A DNA stretch of 64,000 nucleotides from Aurifilum marmelostoma. Taxonomy: Eukaryota > Ascomycota > Sordariomycetes > Diaporthales > Cryphonectriaceae. The translations under genes and the position numbers were made by a program. The DNA lies in assembly GCA_027559495.1 (NCBI GenBank), contig JAMXSV010000010.1, positions 1,550,001 to 1,614,000 of the forward strand, given 5' to 3'. A model generated the notes under the pieces. The model was not told where the DNA came from. It did not search any database and saw only the letters and a program-made list of their open reading frames with translations. This document shows positions 22,482 through 34,666 of the stretch, in pieces (within the stretch, counting starts at the first letter, position 1; the number at the start of each line of letters is the position of its first letter).

Positions 22482-24996
22482 CTATGCGATGATCAGCCGG
22501 CGACCACGAGGGCAGTCAAGTGCCGACCAGTGACTAGTTGGGAAACATCGGCACAGCTGGAACAGGATATATTGCTTGCTGTCGATATGCTCCTGCTAGA
22601 GTCGTAGGTCTTTGCAGCCGATCCTACCCGCCAGCTAACGGAACTTGCCATCGGAGTTCCTCTCCGACCCTCGTTCGAAACCGGCTGAAGCATCGCCAAA
22701 GGAGCGGTCTCAAAAGGGGGCCCCCTGGGACCCATCGAGCAGGGCGCAAAGCCAGCCCCTATCGTCGAGAACAACTCGGTAAATTTGCGAGACAGGATTT
22801 GTTTTCGGAAAAGTTTCAGTAAAGTGCTATCAGGCATGCCAGGGACGACAGCACCTGACAGACATCTCGGAAAAGGCGCATTGGAATCTATCGGACAACG
22901 GAACCTGTACCCATCAAAATCAATAATTAAGGATCATAATTAATCCCGTTGAAAATCAAATAATATCAACTCTTCAAGATGGACTCAAATTCGCCATTGG
23001 GGGAGACGTGACGCGGTGGACAGGCTACTCGCACCCCCCCCCCCCCTTCTTTGACTCACCAGTTTCAACACCTACTTGCAGCAGTCGAAAATATGCTGGC
23101 TGCTGTTATACCTCCTGAGGCCTTGGATTTATTTCAACCTCGCTGGCTTCCATCTTTGTTCTCGTAGGTCGTCTCTCAGTTGTGTGCGATCAGATCTACC
23201 GTCCACATACGAGCATTGTCGTCGGCGATTCCGATGACCTGCCCTCGAAAGAGACCTACATGTGAACAGACGGATGGGACACGTCTTACCATCAAGGAGC
23301 CTGGCAATTGACCTTGAAGGAGCGTACGGGCGATGGGGAAAGACTCAAGGCACTCGAGAGGAAGAAAGACCCCTGTCTCATATCCGGTACATGTCTTAAA
23401 GCTGGGGAGCTGAGCTGCACGACATCTCGCCCTATAGGACCCATGCGGCTGAAACACACAAGGCGCTCCGACGATCCGGGGGGGGGCCCTCCGACAACTG
23501 AGCTTCCTTCTCTGGCAGTTCTAGAAGAAGTATTCGTCCCCACATAAAGTGCCATACAAGCCTTCCAGGCCCCCGCCGTCCATCATTGGGAGGCTACCGG
23601 GTCGTCATCCGTCATCGGCCACACTCTCTCAGAAATGTACAGTACATGACAGAGCGGCCCACCAGAAGAGGGCAGGGGCCTGCAATCAAAAAGGACCCCG
23701 CGGACCCGACTTGCCAGACGACGGACTCCACTATTGCTCAGGGGGACTTTTGCCAAACAGAAAGACTCACACATGTATGTCCTGTTCGTCACACACACAC
23801 ACACACACACACATCCACACGCATACAGATTTTATATCTAGGATTCAAGAGGTAGCCTCGGCGGCAAGGACTGCTTCACCAAGCACCGCCCGAAATTGAC
23901 ACATGAACGGAAGATGCCTTGGTTTCAGACGCCATGAAATGAAATTACAATCCAGCTCCACTCCGGGTGCGATCCCCAGGGCTGCTGGCGAGGGCCGGCG
24001 CTGCATCTTTTCGAAAGGCTCGTCATCAAACAAAGGAAAACATGTTGGTACAATCTCAGACGGGGTCTTTCTTGACGGCCAGGAGCCAGCCTGTCAGGAG
24101 GGACGCTTGGGCAAGCTGTCACCCTCTCTTTCTCCCACCACAACCCCTTGTCGATAATTGCACATCATAAGGGGCAGGCCTGGAGCCCTGTCGTTCGTAA
24201 CTTTATCCGAGTCAGGATAAACTGGCCGTGCCTAACAACCCGGGATTGGACCGCCTTGGTCATAGCCTGGCGGCATCGATCTTTTGTGTGCTTGTTGTCC
24301 CCTGCTGTAAATTATCATACCTAATTGAATTCTACATAGTTCACCACACCTTGTACCTGTGCAACGCACGTACTCGTATGCAACGACGGACGAAGGGGGT
24401 CCGGCAGTGAGCCGCACATGCATGACCTACCTGTGCGGGCCCCTGAGGGCTCTCAAATTTTATCAGACATGGTCGAATCGTCGATCCCAAGATTACCTTT
24501 CAACGGCCCTTGGGGGAAGGGAGGCGCACTATTTTACCTCCTGGACCCACGAGCAATCCCAGAGAGGTCAAGGATCCCGACTGGATCAAGCGCACATGGG
24601 CAGAGTCAAATATCAGGCTATTACGAGTCTACAAGCAAGAAAACAAACCACCCGGCCATAGGGTTTTAGGCTGCAGTATCATGTGGAATAGGCAGATAGC
24701 CCCCGCCAAGTGGTGTGCACAGCGGAGAGGAAGGGCGAGGACCCCCGGGCGAGGGGGGGGGGGGGAAGGGGGGACACACCCTGCATGCGCGCTCACATGA
24801 AGTCAGTAAGGATCATGTTATAATGTGTGCCATGGTACGTGGTGACAGCCGGTGATCTTCACAGCCAATGTGGGCCTCAATGGACGGAATCCACCCACAA
24901 TTTCGCGGATCCCGCAGCCTTGCAGCAAGCATCCTTCTCGTCCGACCTGGCAGCCGTTCGTCTCCGGGACTCGTCCGAGAAACCTTGCATATCTTT
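22482..24996. other. Intergenic region before the GH2 gene
   Basis: Convergent region of 2.5 kb. It contains a C13 run (23034-23046), a CA microsatellite (23790-23813) and a G13 run (24753-24765). No open frame shows domain or splice evidence of a gene. Confidence 0.6.
23790..23813. repeat. CA dinucleotide microsatellite
   Basis: About 12 uninterrupted CA units in intergenic DNA. Confidence 0.9.
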
Positions 24997-27900
24997 TCAG
25001 TCCAGCACAACTCCAAAGGTGAGATCCTTCTGGTCGAAGGTGTACTGCGGCAGAGTCTGAGGCCCACAGCTCCCGGTGCCCAGACCGTGGTGCACCCAGT
25101 CTAGGTGCACCCACGTCACCTGCCGCCCCTCCTCCATGTCCTTTTGCTTCTTGTCCTTGCGGGTTCTGGCCAGGGCCCTGAGCTCGTAAGGGTGCCTTGC
25201 CCTGTCTAGCTCGTGGGTGGTGTACCTCGAAGCAGAGAAGCTTGCCCCCTCGAGGTCTCCAAACCGCGCCCTCAGCAGTCGGCACTCCCTGTCGTCGTCA
25301 TCGTCATCATCGTCGTCGCCTTGGTTGTCGTCACCAGGTTGCAAGCTCGTGACGCCATCCTCCTTGGCACCGCGGAAATCAACCCACCGCACGTCGGTAC
25401 GGTTGCCATTGTCCTGGGGGACTTCGTAGTCTGTGGCCAGATGGTCGGTCGCACACGAGTACGTCCCAAAGAGCTGCGACTCCTTCTTGTCGCGGTAGGA
25501 CTCACCAGGGCCCCGTCCGAACCACCTCGCGCTGTGACAGCCGCGCAGGGCCGCCACGAGGCCGAAGCGCGGCAGGGACGGCGGTGTCCAGGGCCCAGAC
25601 ATCCTGGCCTCGACCTGGATGTGCAGCGCGGCCCTGGAGCGGTGTCGTCGGCGGCCGCCACCGGACGACCCCTCGTGCTCGTCTACTGCTGCTGCAGTGA
25701 ACCGGTAAGTGGTGGTGACGTCGATCCCCCACCCCAGCACAGGCGGCGCAATGCGCGACGTGACCCGTAAAACCACCACGTCCGCCCCTCCGGACGTGCG
25801 CGTCCTCTCCCAGAACCCACCGCCCGGCGTCGCCTGTGTCGCGATGCGGTGGTCGCGAGCGAGGTGGACCCGAGCGTCGCGCCACTGGCGACCCTGCGAC
25901 CCGGGCGTGCCGTTGGGATCGTCGCCTCCAGCGTCGTTGTTGGTGAGGGCACGGTAGATCTCAAAGGTCAGCGGGGAGGCGAGGATGCTGCGGCGCTGAC
26001 GGCCACGCTCCCAGGCGGTGAGGTGCCCGCAGGCCAGGTCGAAGGTCCAGGCTGTGGTTACGGGCGAGCGGGTGGCGATTCGCAGGATATCTGGGGATGG
26101 TTGGGTCACGATGAGGGCTTCTGTGCTTGTGGACGACAGCTGGCGGTGCAGAGGCGTGGTGACTGGGCGGCGGTGGGTCAGGCACTGCTGATTGATGCTC
26201 CTGGGTGGTGCGAGCTGTAGCTGGCCCGTAGCGACGATGTGTCCTGCCTCTGCCCACAGTGTGTCTTGACGGAGCGAGAAGAAGAGGTTGAGGTAGAGCT
26301 CCTTGTTGGGCGGCGGGGTGGCCTTTGGGTCGAGGGAGATGACGGCCTCTGTGTGAGGTTTGATGCCTGCAGATGGAGGGCATTCGTGTCAGCTGCTCGT
26401 CTGCCATAATGATCCTCGGTGCAGAGGATTAGTTCAAGCGCATTACTATACCTTTGGGGATGACCGCGCTGCCCTCTTCAACGGTTCCGTCCTCGGAGAT
26501 GATGGCGTATCTGCAGGACAGGTGGTCCAGGGTGAGAAAATCATACCGGTTGACAACCCTCACGCCCTTCCCCTCGACCTTGAGCGTCTGGACGGGCTCG
26601 ATGGCCTTCTTGTACTCGACGAGACCAGGCGTCGGGTTGTGGCTCGAGTCCACCAGGCCATCCATGACGAAGCAGCCATCATTCGGCTCATCTCCAAAAT
26701 CACCACCATATCCCATGAACTCGACACCATCGCCGTCGTCCGTCCTGGTCCTCAGGCCGTGGTTGGACCACTCCCACACAAACCCGCCAATCAGCCTCGG
26801 ATACTTGTAAAAGGCCTCGACGTACTCCTTGATCGCGCCCGGCCCGTTCCCCATCGCGTGCGCGTACTCGCACAGCACGTACGGCTTGTCCCATTCTTTT
26901 TCCCTCGCGGCGGCGATCAGGAAAACCACAGGCATGTACATCCTCGAAAACAGATCCGCCGTCTGGGCGTTCTGGTCCCCCCTCGTAGTGCACCGGCCGC
27001 GAGCCGTCGACGGACCTGATGTACCGACACATGGCCTCATGGTTCCGCCCGTAGAAGGACTCGTTGCCCAGGCTCCAGAAGACGACGCAGGCGTGGTTCT
27101 TGTCGCGCTGCACCATCTGCGCGGCCCTGTCGAGGTACGCGGCCTCCCAGCGCGGGTTGTCCGAGAGCGGCGCCGCGGGGTTGGTGCCCTCGGCGGCGAT
27201 CTGGCACCCGTGGCACTCGAGGTCGGCCTCGTCCAGGACGTACAGGCCCAGCTCGTCGGCGAGGTCGTACAGGCGCGGGTCGTTGGGCTGGTGCGAGGTG
27301 CGGACGGCGTTGATGTTGTGGGTCTTGATGAGCTCGAGGTCGCGGCGGAGGAACGGCAGGGGCACGGCGCGGCCGTGGTCCGGGTGGTGCTCGTGGCGGT
27401 TGACGCCGCGGAGCTTGACGGGGCGGTTGTTGATGTGGAGGCCGGAGCCGGGGACGAGGGCGATGCTGCGGAGGCCTATGCGCTGGCAGATGTGGGCGTC
27501 GGTGCCTGGGATGTGGAGGGTGAGGGCGTAGAGGGTGGGGGTCTCGGCTGTCCATGGCTGGGGGTTGTCGACGGTCAGGATGAGGGGTGATGGTTTGTTG
27601 GAGGATGTTGTGGTCGTGGTGGTGGTGGTGGTGGTCATTGTGGTGGTGTGTATAGCCTTGCTGCCGTCGGGATTGTAGAGGTTGACCTCGACTGGTAGGG
27701 AAGGACTGCTCCCTTCCAGATGGACCCGGACCTCTGCAGGACCATTTTCGTGTACAACAGTGTCGATACTGAAGTCTCGGAGGTGGTCTCTCGGAAAGTA
27801 AAGAAGGTGGACATCACGAAAGATACCCGACAGCCACCACTGGTCCTGGTCCTCGATATAGCTCCCATCACACCGTTGATAGACCTCCACAGCCAGTGTA

Positions 27901-28493
27901 TTCACCTGGCCACCTCCTTGCTTCACCACACCCGTGACATCAAACTCGGACGGATTCCTCGAGCCCTGCGAATAACCCACATCGACCCCATTCACCCACA
28001 CCGTAAAAGCAGAGTCCACCCCTTCAAAACGCAACCGTATCTGGTCGTGCTTCTCCTCCCCCTCGACAGTAAAAGTTCGCACGTACCGCCCACACTCGTT
28101 TTCATCCAGCGGGACATACGGTGGGTCAAAAGGGAAAGGATACGGCACGTTCGTATACTGCGGGCCCTGCCCGAACCCTTGCAGCTGCCACATCCCCGGG
28201 ACCTGGACGTCCGCCCACTCTGAGACATCAAAGCCGTGTTTGAAGAAATTCAAAGGACCGCTGAGGGGGCTGGCGCTGTGGTGGAACTTCCAGGTGCCGG
28301 AGAGGAGCTGGGACCTGGACCGGCTGGTGTCGTGGGTCCGGGCGGCGTGTAGGGCTTCCCTCTCGGTGGGGTAGAGGAAGAAGTGGCTGCGAGGGGGGAG
28401 GGTGTTGCGGTGGAGGATTTCTAGATTATTCCAGTCGTATCTTGAGCGAGGGCCTCGGGTTGTGGCAGCCTGCTCTCCAGTAGAGGGTTCCAT
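24997..28493 (-). CDS. GH2 beta-galactosidase (LacZ type), with apparent +1 frameshift
   Basis: Minus strand, exons 26452-28493 and 24997-26366 (85 bp intron), 1136 residues once one base is discounted. GH2 layout: N-terminal jelly-roll (VPGMWQLQGFGQGPQYTNV, FPFDPPYVP, QDQWWLSGIFRDV), Ig-like domain, TIM barrel (KLRGVNRHEHHPDHGRAV, AVRTSHQPNDPRLYDLADE), then the C-terminal beta-galactosidase small-chain domain (GRGPGESYRDKK). Acid/base is Glu478 in SLGNES and nucleophile is Glu542 in LCEYAHAMGNGPG. The reading frame breaks at the C6 run 26977-26982 (G6 on this strand), between HYEG and DQNAQTADLFSRMY. Removing one base restores the family sequence. No signal peptide is visible at ATG 28493, which suggests an intracellular enzyme; in-frame ATGs at 28541 and 28613 are alternatives. 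A Thr repeat (about 27600-27650) and an Asp run in the C-terminal domain are extra. Head to head with the GH74 gene. Confidence 0.88.
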
Positions 28494-30564
28494 GGCGGGT
28501 GATGCCGGTCTTTGGGTGCTGAAATCAGGGCGTGTCTTCATCTTGTGTGATGACAATGGCGGTGATTTGGACGGTCTGCAGTTGGAACGAGTAAGGCTCG
28601 ACGAGGGAAACAATATAGCAGTGGTTTCAATGTGAAGCTATAGCAGGCAGGCAGCCTTGCGTGTCTTATTGGATCCAGATATGTGTGATATTGTCGTCGG
28701 CTCTTGGTGGGAGGGTTGAATGAAGTGAACGGAAAGTATATGGTCGGGGTGCTGCGGGGTTGTGGCGGATGTCTTGTCTCAGTGTGAGAGAGAGAGGAGG
28801 ATCTGCTGCCAGGAACCCTGCCGCGCCCCTCATTTCTCCGAGCAGCGTGAGATCCATGATCCATGAGACACGAGCAAATACTAAAGTTTGTGGTATAGAT
28901 GAGTTAAGGGAGAGTGGGTGAAAATGTAAAGAAAAAGATGAACAAAACAGCAGAAGAACAAGATAAAAGCACTTCGCAATTTCCCCCCACCTGCGGAGTC
29001 AAGCGTCTCGTCATTCTCGTTTCCAATAGAAAAGGAGAAATGGGTCATCTGCACTTTGTGATGAGAGAGGCAATGACTAGTATATGATATACTCGGCCTA
29101 CCCATGGGATGGTCTATTATATACACCACACACTTCCAGTCTGCGTTGAGTGGTTGGCCATCCTTTTAGTGTATGCATGATTTCAGCTCCCCATGGATAT
29201 CTTCGGAATAGCAACCTTTACCTATCGAATCCAACCTCTGCCACCCTTCAATGACGCAAAAGTCAGTGAGTGGGTATGCATTGAATCCTTCCCTATCGCC
29301 TTCCTGCCAAGTCTGGTATTACAGTGACATTCGAATATTAGTGATGATTCGTATTCCTTCTGTTATGTCTCCATCGCTTTACCCCTGTTCTTTCTGTCCA
29401 CCTGTCATGCACCTGTCCACCAGCCTCTTGGAAATTCCCACAGCGTAGCACCATCTGACTCACGCCTTAGGTCTTGACATGATTGTGAGGCATCACTTCC
29501 CATGACAAGACCTGCAAGCAAACAGCCCGGAGGCCCAGCATCCACTCTGGCTTAGGCAGGAGATGAAACGAGCCGTAATCGTAGCTCTGGCACCGGCGTT
29601 GTCATCATAGAGCTTGAAGAGGATTGTGTTGCGAGGCGGAGTCGAATATCGACTTGGCCTAATTCCCGGCAACTTGACTCCGGAACTATTGGCTTGTGGA
29701 GAGACGCGGTGCATCTCGAAATGGGCAAAGTGAAGCCCGTGGTCTGGCGGTGGGATGCATCACATACAGTAAGACCTGTAGTGAGTCTCACACCTGAATG
29801 CTTTCTATAATTAACTAGACGCCATGGGAACGCAGAAACTGATTCTGTCTCTGTCAATAATTGATTACTGCTTTATCTTGGGGTAATTTTATCTATTATC
29901 CTTTGCTATATTGTCTTGGTTTTCCCCTCTCTTCATTTTTTGGGCACTCGAATAGGCAAATAGGAGAACAGTAGAAATACGAAAGAAAACAACTGAGAAG
30001 CCGCTTAATCAAAAATAAATGGTCTCGTCACCAGTGAAACGAGTCAATGACAATGGACTTTCCAAAATCCTACCACGGAAGGGAACCCTCCATGCAAAGC
30101 GGGAACCCGGGAAGGGCCACGACAGCCCGCGCGCCACGTGCATCCCAAAGAGGTCGCATTGAATGAAAATCATTTGTGGGAAATTCTTCGTAGTGTCTTC
30201 TCCCTCGTACGTTGCTTCTTCCTTCTTCCCTCTCTTTGCAATCTCCGGTTCCTAGTCTCGTCCCCTTGGCCTCCCCCTCTCTTCCGCCATGTATCGTCCT
30301 TATTTGGTTACATGGGGCGTGACGAGAGCCCCCATCCTGCGCCACGAAAGATCCCATGGTCAGGCAAAACTATGACCAGGTTCGGATTACCGGTGCTGAA
30401 GAACCGCAATTGTCACGCTCCTCTGCATAGTATCATGACTCGATTCAGGGTATTAAAGCATGGAGCCACATCTGCGATCAAGTGAAATACGGTCGAGGGT
30501 CCTCACGGGTGGTCCCTGAGGCTCGCGAGGTTCTCACCAGCATCCAGACTCCAGCGCCCCAGCC
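28494..30564. promoter_or_regulatory. Divergent promoter region between GH2 and GH74 genes
   Basis: The 2.07 kb between two head-to-head carbohydrate-enzyme start codons holds no supported gene, so it must contain both promoters. I see a TATTAAA (30451-30457), 108 bp before the GH74 ATG, as a possible core element, and a GCGGGG near 28753 that fits the CreA-type consensus SYGGRG. I did not find clear GGCTAA (XlnR-type) sites by eye. Functional claims are inference. Confidence 0.5.
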
Positions 30565-33451
30565 ATGAAGTATCTCCAGTCGCTGCCGCTGCTCTCTGCA
30601 GTGGCTGCCCCAGTAAGCGCGGCCTTCTCGTCATGGACCAACGTCAACATCAACGGAGGAGGTGGCTTTGTCGATGGGATCCTCTTCCACCCGACCACCC
30701 AGGGCCTGGTCTATGCCCGTACCGACATTGGTGGGCTCTACAAGATGAACTCGGATAATTCGTGGACACCTCTGACGGATAGTATCATCACGGATGCCAA
30801 TTGGTATGTGTACAGCCACTCTTTGGTCAGAATGTGTATTGTTGCTGACTCTTTTTAAAGGGACAGAGCAGGCGTTGATGCCATGGCTGTGGATCCCCAA
30901 GATGATACCAAGATTTACCTGGCCCTTGGAGAATACACCAACAGGTAAGCCAGGCGTTCTTGTTTGTCCAGGTTCAGGAGTTTGTCATGGGAACATAGAG
31001 GTTTCTTGTACTGATCATTGAGAACAGCTGGGATCCAGACAATGGGGTTATTGCCAGGAGTTCCGACCAGGGCGAGACCTGGAGTTTCACCAACCTCACC
31101 TTCAAGGTTGGAGGAAACATGCCCGGCCGGGGAAGTAAGTAAACTCGATCCGAAAGGCTTTTGAACTCTTCATTTGGATTTCTATAAATTGCTTCATAAA
31201 CGTGTTTGGCAATATAGACTGACTTGACCCGGCATTTGTTCATCAAAGTGGGCGAGAGGCTGGCAGTCGACCCGGCCAACTCAGACATCATCTACTTTGG
31301 AGCCCGCAGCGGCAACGGCCTCTGGAAGTCCACCGACGGAGGCGAGAGCTTCAGCAAGGTCTCATCCTTCACGGCCGTCGGCAACTTTGCCCCAGACACA
31401 AGCGATACCACCGGCTACGAGAGTGATCTTCAGGGTCTGGCCTGGGTGACTTTTGACCCGACCTCCTCCACCACCAACGGAGCGACCTCGCGCATCTTTG
31501 TCGGATCTGCCAGCAATGGCAGCGTCGAGGCCGTCTGGGTCTCGACAGACGCCGGGTCGACCTGGAGCGCGGTTGAGGGCCAGCCCGGGACCTACTTCCC
31601 GCACAAGGGCAAGATCCAGCCGGACGAGGGCGCCCTCTACATCACCTACTCTGACGGCACCGGACCCTACGACGGTACTCTCGGCGCTGTCTGGCGGTAC
31701 GACATCAGCAACGCGACCTGGACAGACATCACGCCCGTGTCAGGCTCCGACCTGTACTTTGGCTTCGGCGGCCTGGGCCTCGACATGCTGAGCCCAGGGA
31801 CGCTGGTCGTGGCCGCGCTCAACTCGTGGTGGCCCGATGCGCAGTACTGGCGGTCCACCGACTCGGGAGCGACCTGGTCCCCTATCTGGGAGTGGACCAG
31901 CTACCCTGACATGGACCGCTACTACAGCATCTCGACCCCCATCGCGCCGTGGATCTACAACAGCTTCATCTCGGTGACGGACGCCGAGCAGCTCGGGTGG
32001 ATGATCGAGTCCCTCGAGATTGACCCCTTTGACAGCGACCACTGGGCATATGGCACCGGGCTGACCATGTACGGAGGATATGACCTGACGGACTGGGACA
32101 CCACGCACAACATCTCGATCGTGTCGTTGGCAGACGGTATTAACGAGTTTGCCACGCAGTGGCTCACCTCTGTGCCTGGCGGGACTGAGCTGCTGGTCGC
32201 CGTGGGAGACGACTGCGGGTTCACGTTTGAGAGCGCGTCGGACCTAGGCACGAGCCCGCAGACGACGTGGATGACGCCCTTCTGGGCCACCACAACAAGT
32301 GTCGGTAAGTTGACAGATAGAGTCGACTCTCAGTCTGGCAAGAGAACATTTCTATTTTGGGGGAACTAACACGTCTCAATGCAGACTACGCTGGAAACGA
32401 TCCCGCCAACATCGTCCGCGTGGGCAACGCAGCCGGAGCTCAGATGGTCGCGATCAGCACCGACGGAGGAGCCTCCTGGAACATCAACTACGGGTCCAGC
32501 ACAACAGACTACGGCGGCGAGGTCGCCTACTCGGCCGACGCAGACACCATCCTCTGGTCCAGCACCACGTCCGGCGTCATGCGCTCCCAGTACCAGAGCA
32601 CCTTTGCCGCCGTCAGCACGCTGCCCTCGGGCGCCTTCATCGCCAGCGACAAGCGCAACGGCACCGTCTTCTACGGCGGCGCCTCTGGCGCCTTCTACGT
32701 CTCCACAGACACCGGCTCGACCTTCGCCAAGGGCGGCGCCCTGGGCAGCGCGTCCTCGGTCGTGCAGATCGTCGCGCACCCGACCACCGCGGGCACCGTC
32801 TACGTCTCCACCAACCTGGGCATCTTCAAGTCCACCAACTACGGCGCCAGCTTCTCCCAGCTGTCGACCACCATCACCGCCACCCAGCAGATCTCCCTCG
32901 GCCTGCCCGCCTCGGGGTCCACCTGGTACCTGTATGCCTTTGGCGACGGCCCCGACGGCAACAAGCTGTACGGCTCTGCCGACGACGGGTCGACCTGGAC
33001 GGACATCCAGGGCAGCCAGGGCTTTGGTGCCATCTCGGGCGCCAAGCTGGTCGGCAGCGGTAACAAGGCCGGTCAGGTCTATGTCGGCTCCGGTGTGGGC
33101 CGCGGGGTCTACTATGCCTCCGGCTCGCTGACGGGTTCGGCTGTGGCCACGACGAGCTCGTCTGCCAAGTCGTCGACCACTTTGTCTTCTTCTTCTTCGA
33201 GCGCCAAGACGTCCACGACAAGCAGTGTTGTTGTTAGCACGACCTCTTCCTCCAGCGTCAAGACCACGAGCACTGTGGGTAGTAGCACTAGCACCACGCT
33301 GAAGACGAGCACCACATCTTCGGCCCCGGCTAGTACTTGCACGGCGGCAGCATATGCCCAGTGCGGCGGGACTGGGTTCACTGGGTGCGCGTCTTGTGCT
33401 AGTGGTTCGACCTGTACGTATGAGAATGACTACTATTCCCAGTGCATCTGA
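30565..33451 (+). CDS. Secreted GH74 xyloglucanase with C-terminal CBM1
   Basis: Exons 30565-30803, 30861-30944, 31028-31134, 31249-32304 and 32385-33451; 850 residues. A signal peptide (MKYLQSLPLLSAVAAPVSA) is followed by two seven-bladed propellers with many Asp-box-like repeats (STDGGESFS, SSDQGETWS, STDAGSTWS, STDSGATWS). Family motifs include GGGGFVDGILFHP, YARTDIGGLYK (the Asp is the expected first catalytic carboxylate), GGNMPGRGMGERLAVDPANS, YFGFGGLGLDML and SYPDMDRYYSISTP. A Ser/Thr linker (about 730-810) joins a CBM1 (last 37 residues, AQCGGTGFTGC ... NDYYSQCI) for cellulose binding. GH74 enzymes cut the beta-1,4-glucan backbone of xyloglucan outside the cell. The gene is intact and its introns (57, 83, 114, 80 bp) are standard. 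Close resemblance to Trichoderma Cel74A is from memory. Divergent neighbour: GH2 beta-galactosidase. Confidence 0.94.
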
Positions 33452-33916
33452 GTTGGGAGGATTAGGGGGCTTCGAGGTTTCATATGTAGTTCCTCTTCAG
33501 GTGTATATTCTTGATGGTCGGAGATTGTATTCTGGTCATGTCTTTGTACATACAATATCAACTCGAGAAGGTTTTGGCTCTGTGGTTTGCTTCCAGTACC
33601 TGATTCACACCACGTTTCATACTCACTGCGTGGAAGAATAAGAGTATACTCCTCGGTTCGATGAAGGCTACTGATCTACCGTTCATGCGATGAGCCGAGA
33701 GATTTTATTCTTATCATTCAATACAATTAGTCTTAAGAGGTGGTGTTATGAAACGTATTTGACGGAAGTAAAAGCAGTCACCCGTAACCAGTATCATCTT
33801 GCCTCTTTCTCCTCCAGGCGGGTCTGAGATGACTTCGAAAGACAAACCACCACTTCGTCCTGCGCATATCCCGAGAGAACATGCCAACAGTGTCGAATAA
33901 TTACAGGAACCGACTC
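33452..33916. other. Convergent 3' intergenic region
   Basis: 465 bp between the GH74 stop and the stop of the cupin gene on the other strand. It is AT-rich, consistent with two 3' UTRs, and no gene is seen. Confidence 0.65.
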
Positions 33917-34666
33917 TCATCCAGCTTTGGATCCCTTTTCCCTCCCGTCTCTTGTTGGTGATGACTTCCACCTGGCGTGCACTTCCCCCGGTGTGAACTC
34001 TGCCCGAACAGAAGAAACACCAAAGACCAACCCCACCAGATGCGCAAAAAACAGCACAAGGCGCGAGATGAACCGATCCACCCCCCGAAGCAGGACATGT
34101 CCCAGCGTACCGCTCGCAAAAGCAAAACCCCTAGCCGCAAAGGCTCCGGGGATATCCACAAACACCGGAAAGTTGTCCAGGTCCCGAAAGATCACAAACA
34201 GACCCAGCGTTACCCACGCGTTCACCAGCACCCCGTGCACCCAAGCCGGCATGTACGGCGGGCAGACGAGCGCCTGCGCCCTGAGGATCACCCCGTTCAG
34301 GTTCCAGAAGAAGACGGCCTTGAGCCCGTCCGCGGGGTCCGTCCTCTCGACCACCACGACCTCATCGTCGCCGTACGTGTCGGCGCGGGTCCACTCGTGC
34401 CAGACGGTGCGGTCGATCTTGACCTCGGTCGGCTCGTCGTCCTGTGCCGAGATGGTGAGGGTCTGCTCGCCGAGGGTGACGCGCACCGTGCCCTTGAGGA
34501 CGCGGAGGTACTCGGTGTGGTCTTGGTGCCAGTGCAGCCCGCTGGTCCAGGTCGAGCCGACGGGGAGGGTGATGGTGACTTGGTCTTCCTCGGATAGGTC
34601 GTATGTCACTGCGTTTGGGAGACCTCTTTTGATGATTGGGTCGGCGGTGGAGAAGTTGCTTTCCAT
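33917..34666 (-). CDS. Cupin-domain protein with C-terminal membrane region
   Basis: Intronless, 249 residues on the minus strand. Residues about 30-110 form a cupin_2-like barrel. The metal-ligand pattern is HWHQDHTEYLRVLKG (His-x-His ... Glu), with KGTVRVTLGEQTLTI as the second strand pair and a further histidine in WHEWTRADTYG. After FFWNLNGVILRAQ come hydrophobic stretches (about 143-165 and 195-230) that probably cross or sit in the membrane, ending in a basic tail (RWKSSPTRDGREKGSKAG). Cupins bind metals and catalyse many reactions, so the substrate cannot be told. I know similar cupin-plus-membrane proteins in fungi only as uncharacterised. Convergent with the GH74 gene. Confidence 0.8.
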   Translation of the reverse strand: MESNFSTADPIIKRGLPNAVTYDLSEEDQVTITLPVGSTWTSGLHWHQDHTEYLRVLKGTVRVTLGEQTLTISAQDDEPTEVKIDRTVWHEWTRADTYGDDEVVVVERTDPADGLKAVFFWNLNGVILRAQALVCPPYMPAWVHGVLVNAWVTLGLFVIFRDLDNFPVFVDIPGAFAARGFAFASGTLGHVLLRGVDRFISRLVLFFAHLVGLVFGVSSVRAEFTPGEVHARWKSSPTRDGREKGSKAG

